In this document: positions 59,873 to 64,000 of the stretch, piece after piece
Numbering within the stretch: position 1 is the stretch's first letter
Layout of the letters: each line of letters opens with the position of its first letter
Source of the DNA: Jeongeupia sp. USM3
GTDB taxonomy: Bacteria > Pseudomonadota > Gammaproteobacteria > Burkholderiales > Chitinibacteraceae
Reading direction: 5' to 3'
Length of the DNA: 64,000 nt
Assembly (NCBI RefSeq): GCF_001808185.1
Contig: NZ_CP017668.1
Span: forward strand, 2,108,001-2,172,000
Translations under genes and position numbers: made by a program
The notes under the pieces: generated by a model
What the model was told of the DNA's origin: nothing
The model's database searches: none
What the model saw: the letters and a program-made list of their open reading frames with translations, nothing else

Positions 59873-60101
59873 CCTTCAGAAGCGCCGAGCAGCGCAGCCA
59901 GGCGCGGGGTTGCGGGAGCCGCTGTCTGAGCCCGCAGGGCGAGTTTGCGACTCCCGCCGTGGCAGGCTGGGTTGCGAGGGTACCCCGAAGGGGTGCGGAT
60001 GCAGGGTCGCCTTTTCTTTGGATACTTTCTTTTGGCGAAGCAAAAGAAAGTATCTCGTCCGCCGGGCGAAACCGGCGTCCAAAAAAAGCGCCAATGGCGC
60101 T
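59873..60101 (-). repeat. Structured dispersed repeat, copy 3 (left-half fragment, inverted)
   Basis: On the minus strand this fragment matches the left half of copies 1 and 2: the ATACTTTC hairpin, the CCAAAGAAAAGGCGACCC stretch, TTCG-looped hairpins and GCTGCTCGGCGCTTCTGA. The right half is missing and the outer end is replaced by the small palindrome AGCGCCATTGGCGCT. It fills the gap between permease and LolA-like genes. Confidence 0.8.
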
Positions 60102-60118
60102 CAGTTGTCGAGGCAATC

Positions 60119-60885
60119 GTGAATACATCCGCACTCATCCTGACCATTAGCCTGCTCGCCCCCCCGCCCACGCCGCCCCCGACGCGCAGGCGCTGCTCGC
60201 CGCCAGCGATGCGGTGCGCAATCCGGACAAGCCGTTCGGGCTGACGACCACGCTGGTCGAGTACCGCAACGGCAAGCAGACCGACACCAGCACGCTGGCC
60301 GTGTATTCGCGTGCCGACGCGAACGGCGGCCAGTTCCGCAGCCTGCTGCGCTTCATCGCGCCGAAGCGCGACGCCGACAAGCTGATGCTCAAGAGCGGCA
60401 ACGACCTGTGGTTCTACGATCCGGCCAGCAAGGCGGCGATCCGCATCTCGCCGCAGCAGCGGCTGCTCGGTCAGGCAGCCAACGGCGACGTCGTCACCGT
60501 CAACCTCGCCGGTGACTACAGCGCCAGCGTCGCCGCCGAGGAGGATGTCAGCGACGGCGACAAGCAACCGCGCCGCGCGTACAAGCTCGAGCTCAAGGCC
60601 AGAGCGCCCGACGTCACCTACCACCGGATCGAGATGTGGATCGACACGGCGAACAAGCAGCCGATCAAGGCACGTTTCTTCGCCGAAAGCGGCGGCCTGC
60701 TCAAGACCGCCTACTACCGCCGCTACCAGTCACAGCTCGGCGCCAGCCGGCCGACCGAGACGGTGATCATCGACGGCCTCGACCCGAACTGGGTGACGGT
60801 GATGCGCTTTTCCGGCTACGCGTGGCGCGACGTGCCCGAGAGCTGGCTGCAGCGCGACTTCCTGCCGAGGTTCAAGCCGCAATGA
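60119..60885 (+). pseudogene. LolA-like outer-membrane lipoprotein-sorting protein, frameshifted in the signal peptide
   Basis: A GTG at 60119 with GAGG five bases upstream starts a signal peptide NTSALILTISLLAPP. Seven C residues (60159-60165) then put the frame off by one; with eight, it would read LLAPPAHAAPDAQALLAASDAVRNPDKP and continue. From the internal GTG at 60214 the rest is intact: TTTLVEYRNGKQTDTSTLAVYS, LLRFIAPKRDADKLMLKSGNDLWFYDPASKAAIRISPQQRLLGQAANGDV, ending RDFLPRFKPQ. This matches periplasmic LolA-like sorting proteins. As written the protein would lack its signal peptide. It may be a pseudogene, a phase-off allele or a one-base error. It overlaps the barrel gene by four bases. 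Confidence 0.82.
60159..60165 (+). other. C7 tract at the LolA-like frameshift
   Basis: Seven C residues lie at the end of the signal-peptide coding region. One added C restores the frame to an AHA-type signal-peptidase site. Tracts of this kind mediate phase variation in Neisseriales. Confidence 0.8.
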
Positions 60886-62120
60886 AATGCCTCGCACCGT
60901 TGCTCGTGACCGCGAGCGCGCTGCTCGCCGGCGCCGCCGCGGCCGACGACGACGCGGCGCTGCAGCTGGCCGACCAGACCGCCGACCAGGTCGAGGCCGC
61001 GCGCGACTGGCGTTTTCTCGCCGAACTGGCCGGTGCCGACGCGCAGTACCGCGTGGGCGAGCAGCCCGCCGAGGCAAGGCTGTCGCTCGACGGCCGGATC
61101 GACCGGCGCTTTCACGACGACTGGCGCTTCGTGTTTGCCGACCGGATCGACCTGCGCAGCAGCGGCGGCCACCAGACCAGCGTCAACATGCTGAAGGAAG
61201 CGTATCTGGGCTGGCAGCCGCGCACCGAGCTGCTGCTCGACCTGGGCCGGATCAACACCCGCTACGGCGCCGGGTTCGGCTACAACCCGACCGACTTCTT
61301 CAAGGTCGGCGCGCTGCGTTCGGTCACCTCGGTCAACCCGGCCAGCCTGCGCGAGAACCGGCTCGGCAGCGTCATGCTGCGCGGCCAGACGCTGTGGGAT
61401 GGCGGCTCGCTGACGGCGATGTACTCGCCCAAGCTCGCCGATACACCCAGCGATGACGCGTTCAGCCTCGACCTGGGTGCCAGCAACCCGCAGGACCGCT
61501 GGCTGCTGGCGCTCAGTCATTCCTTCGGGGACAACCTCAACCCGCAATGGCTGCTCTACCACGAAAGCGACACCACGCAGCTCGGGCTCAACTGGAGCGT
61601 ACTGCTCGGCGACGCGACCATCGTCTACGCCGAATGGGCCGGCGGCCGCCAGCGCAGCGTTGCCGGCCGCGCATTCGGCATCGACGACACAGCCTTCCGC
61701 AACGCGCTCAGCACCGGCCTGACGTGGACCGCGGCGACCAGGCTGACGCTGACGCTCGAATACCAGTACGACGGCGCCGCGCTCGCCTCCGGCGGTTGGG
61801 ATGCGCTGCGCGCCGGCCCGATCGGCCCTTACCTCGGCTACCGGCAACTGGCGGCGCAACGCCAGAACCTGACCACCCGCCACGCCGCGATGCTGTACGC
61901 GCAGTGGCAGGATGTGCTGATGCCGCGCGTCGACCTGAGCGGCTTCGTCCGCCAGGACCTGAGCGACGACAGCCGGCTGTCGTGGCTGGAAACACGCTGG
62001 CGCGGCGACAGCACCGACGTCGCGCTGCAATGGCAGTACGATGCCGGTGATGCCCGCAGCAACTACGGCGGTCTGCCGCAGCGGCAGATCTGGCAAGCCC
62101 TGCTGACCCATTATTTCTGA
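60882..62120 (+). CDS. Outer-membrane beta-barrel protein
   Basis: A 412-residue exported protein with signal peptide MKCLAPLLVTASALLAGAAAA and alternating-strand composition typical of a barrel (WRFLAELAGADAQYRV, LLLDLGRINTRYGAGFGYNPTDFFKVGAL, and others), ending LLTHYF with a terminal Phe. It overlaps the LolA-like gene by four bases. No family was recognised with certainty. It is a candidate outer-membrane partner of the ABC/LolA-like system. Confidence 0.85.
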   Translation: MKCLAPLLVTASALLAGAAAADDDAALQLADQTADQVEAARDWRFLAELAGADAQYRVGEQPAEARLSLDGRIDRRFHDDWRFVFADRIDLRSSGGHQTSVNMLKEAYLGWQPRTELLLDLGRINTRYGAGFGYNPTDFFKVGALRSVTSVNPASLRENRLGSVMLRGQTLWDGGSLTAMYSPKLADTPSDDAFSLDLGASNPQDRWLLALSHSFGDNLNPQWLLYHESDTTQLGLNWSVLLGDATIVYAEWAGGRQRSVAGRAFGIDDTAFRNALSTGLTWTAATRLTLTLEYQYDGAALASGGWDALRAGPIGPYLGYRQLAAQRQNLTTRHAAMLYAQWQDVLMPRVDLSGFVRQDLSDDSRLSWLETRWRGDSTDVALQWQYDAGDARSNYGGLPQRQIWQALLTHYF

Positions 62121-62124
62121 GCCC

Positions 62125-63174
62125 ATGTCCGTCCTCCACCGCCATTGCAAACTCAACCGGCCGCTGCGCAACGAGCTGGCGCTGTTGTTCGTCGTCAACC
62201 AGGTCATCGCACTGCTGCTGACCACACTCGGTGGCCCAGGCAGCCTGTTCGACAATGTGGTGATCGCCAACGCCATCGGCGTGCTGATCTGGGCGCAGTA
62301 CGCGCTGTTGAACTGGCTGGGCCTGCCCAGGCTGCTCGGCCACGTGATCGCGGTACCCGTCGGCATCTGGGGCGGCCTCATGCTGGCCGCACTGTTCGGC
62401 GTCGCCGATATCAGCGGCCGGCTGGCCGACCCGCTGGCCAACTGGCGTTTGATCGTCAGTTGCCTGCTGCTCGCCGGCACCGCGACCGTGGTGATCGTGC
62501 TGTACGTCCGTTCCGTCAGCGATCGCGCCGAGCTCGCCGCCGAACAGCGCCGCAGCGCCGACGCGCACCAGGCCGAAACCGCCGCGCAACTGGCGCTGCT
62601 GCAGGCGCAGATCGAACCGCACTTCCTGTTCAACACGCTGGCCAACGTCCGCAGCCTGATCGTCGCCGACCCGCCGCTGGCGCAGACCATGCTCGACCAC
62701 CTGAACGGCTATCTGCGCGCCAGCCTCGGCCGCACCCGCCGGCCTCGTGCGCACCTGGCCGACGAGCTGCAAATCGTCGAGCCACTGCTGGCGATCGCGG
62801 CGATTCGCTTGCAGGCACGGTTGCGTTACCGCGTCGACGTGCCCGCCGCCTTGCGCGATGCGCTGCTGCCGCCGCTGCTGCTGCAACCGCTGGTCGAGAA
62901 CGCGCTCGAACACGGCATCGAGGCCGCGATCACCGGCGGCGAGATCGTCGTCCGCGCCGAGGCGACCGCCGACGGACTGCTGCGGCTCAGCGTGACCGAC
63001 ACCGGTCTGGGTTTCACCTTGGAGGCCAACGGCGACGGTGTCGGCCTTGCCAACGTGCGCCAGCGCCTCGCCAGCCTCTACGGCGAACAAGGTCGGCTGG
63101 CGCTGTACCCGAACCCGCCGCGCGGCGCGATCGCCGAACTGACCCTGCCGCTGCAAAGGGAGCCGCAAGCATGA
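62125..63174 (+). CDS. LytS-type sensor histidine kinase
   Basis: A 349-residue membrane kinase. About four transmembrane segments (residues 18-130) precede a coiled coil and the LytS-type HisKA with QAQIEPHFLFNTLANVRSLI (phosphoacceptor His). The ATPase domain contains LQPLVENALEHGIE (N box) and TDTGLGFTLEANGDGVGLANVRQRL (G boxes). It starts 4 bp after the barrel gene and overlaps the regulator gene by four bases. Confidence 0.92.
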   Translation: MSVLHRHCKLNRPLRNELALLFVVNQVIALLLTTLGGPGSLFDNVVIANAIGVLIWAQYALLNWLGLPRLLGHVIAVPVGIWGGLMLAALFGVADISGRLADPLANWRLIVSCLLLAGTATVVIVLYVRSVSDRAELAAEQRRSADAHQAETAAQLALLQAQIEPHFLFNTLANVRSLIVADPPLAQTMLDHLNGYLRASLGRTRRPRAHLADELQIVEPLLAIAAIRLQARLRYRVDVPAALRDALLPPLLLQPLVENALEHGIEAAITGGEIVVRAEATADGLLRLSVTDTGLGFTLEANGDGVGLANVRQRLASLYGEQGRLALYPNPPRGAIAELTLPLQREPQA

Positions 63175-63905
63175 CGACCGCGCTGATCGCCGACGACGAA
63201 CCGCTGCTCGCCGCCAGCCTGGCCGAACGGCTCAAGGCGCTGTGGCCCGGGCTCGATATCGTCGCCGTCGCCGCCAACGGCGTCGAAGCCGTCGCCGCGC
63301 TCAATGCCCGCCGGCCGGACCTGGCGTTTCTCGACATCCGCATGCCCGGGCTCACCGGCCTGCAGGTGGCGCAGGCAGCACGCGACACCCGCGTCGTCTT
63401 CGTCACCGCCTACGACGAATACGCAATGCATGCGTTCGAGCATGCGGCGATCGACTATCTGCTCAAGCCGGTCAGTGATATGCGGCTGGCGCAATGCGTG
63501 AGCCGGCTGCAGCGCCAGACCGCGCCGCCGCCCGACCTCGCCGCAGCGCTGGCGACCTTGATGCCCCGTGCCGCCTCGCCGGTGCTGGCCTGGCTGACCG
63601 TCGGCCACGGCGACACCACCCGGCTGGTCACGCTCGACGAGGTGCTGTACTTCGAGGCCAGCCAGAAGTACACCGACGTCGTCACCGGCAGCGAGCGGCA
63701 CCTGATCCGCACCCCGCTCAAGGACCTGCTGCTCCAGCTCAACCCGGCGCGCTTCGCCCAGATCCACCGCAGCATCATCGTCAACCTTGGCGCCGTCGCC
63801 CACATCCAGCGCGACCTCTTGGGGCGGCAGCAGGTGCACCTGAAACAGCACGACGCGGTGCTGCCGCTGTCGCGCAGCTACGCGCACCAGTTCAAGCTGA
63901 TGTGA
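63171..63905 (+). CDS. LytTR-family response regulator
   Basis: A 244-residue regulator. The receiver has IADDEPLL (acidic pocket), FLDIRMPG (phosphorylated Asp) and VTAYDEYAMHAFEHAAIDYLLKPV (Thr/Lys). The C-terminal LytTR DNA-binding domain includes EVLYFEASQKYTDVVTGSERHLIRTPLKDLLLQL and FAQIHRSIIVNL. It pairs with the LytS-type kinase and probably controls the preceding envelope genes or itself. An AAGGAGG near the window end belongs to an unseen next gene. Confidence 0.93.
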   Translation: MTTALIADDEPLLAASLAERLKALWPGLDIVAVAANGVEAVAALNARRPDLAFLDIRMPGLTGLQVAQAARDTRVVFVTAYDEYAMHAFEHAAIDYLLKPVSDMRLAQCVSRLQRQTAPPPDLAAALATLMPRAASPVLAWLTVGHGDTTRLVTLDEVLYFEASQKYTDVVTGSERHLIRTPLKDLLLQLNPARFAQIHRSIIVNLGAVAHIQRDLLGRQQVHLKQHDAVLPLSRSYAHQFKLM

Positions 63906-64000
63906 GCCGTCATATTTTGCAGTCTGTGCCGACTATGCCGGGTGCGGGCATTGTCGAACCCGCCACGGCCCCCACATACTCGTCATCAACGCAAGGAGGA

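Overview
The window is high-GC DNA (roughly two thirds G+C) that is gene-dense and almost entirely chromosomal in character. Gene content (CysTWA with Sbp, SsuEADCB, PorB-like porin, WaaA/WaaC, chitin-directed GH19 enzyme, late cobalamin genes, LytTR signalling) points to a betaproteobacterium. A Neisseriales/Chitinibacteraceae-like chitinolytic organism (for example a Jeongeupia relative) is my best guess, made from family content and not from any search. No rRNA, tRNA, CRISPR array, prophage or transposase gene was seen.

Layout. (1) 0.2-4.7 kb: a small Lys/Ala-rich exported protein, then the sulfate importer sbp-cysT-cysW-cysA on the minus strand. (2) 4.9-7.4 kb: a GGDEF-like/TPR pair. (3) 7.4-14.8 kb: porin, a Mop-like TOBE protein, and the alkanesulfonate operon ssuE-ssuA-ssuA-ssuD-ssuC-[507-bp repeat]-ssuB. 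(4) 15-23.4 kb: a chemoreceptor, two tandem DHA2-type MFS exporters, a YtcJ-like amidohydrolase and a divergent MocR regulator interrupted by a frameshift at a G tract. (5) 23.4-30 kb: hydrolase, EAL protein, 1-Cys peroxiredoxin, second sulfate-binding protein, ferredoxin, formylglycine-generating enzyme and lipoprotein sulfatase. (6) 30-35.7 kb: GGDEF-EAL protein, waaC-waaA, degenerate GGDEF protein. (7) 35.8-42.5 kb: cobalamin block, with btuB under a cobalamin riboswitch, then cobT-cobC-cobS and distal cobU. (8) 42.5-53 kb: LysR/MFS pair, zinc alcohol dehydrogenase behind an FNR-like box, GH19 chitinase with two chitin-binding modules, RluA-type synthase, rlmH, GST, fosX-like gene, an AT-rich island, maf, pncB. 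(9) 53.2-64 kb: a chemoreceptor fused to a sugar-binding-protein domain, an AraC/MGMT protein, and an envelope ABC system (ATPase, small membrane protein, FtsX-type permease, LolA-like periplasmic protein, outer-membrane barrel) followed by a LytS/LytTR two-component pair.

Themes. Sulfur scavenging is spread over three loci (sulfate, sulfonates, sulfate esters) that share a TTTGGAATAA promoter-region motif. Several genes bear on c-di-GMP or chemotaxis. The most unusual items are the chemoreceptor with a predicted cytoplasmic solute-binding domain; the LolA-like/ABC/barrel/two-component block whose LolA-like gene is out of frame at a C7 tract; a family of about 0.5-kb structured repeats with terminal inverted repeats, one of which splits the ssu operon; and short palindromic or tandem copies of gene 3' ends next to stop codons (sbp, prx, sbp2, cobU, cysT).
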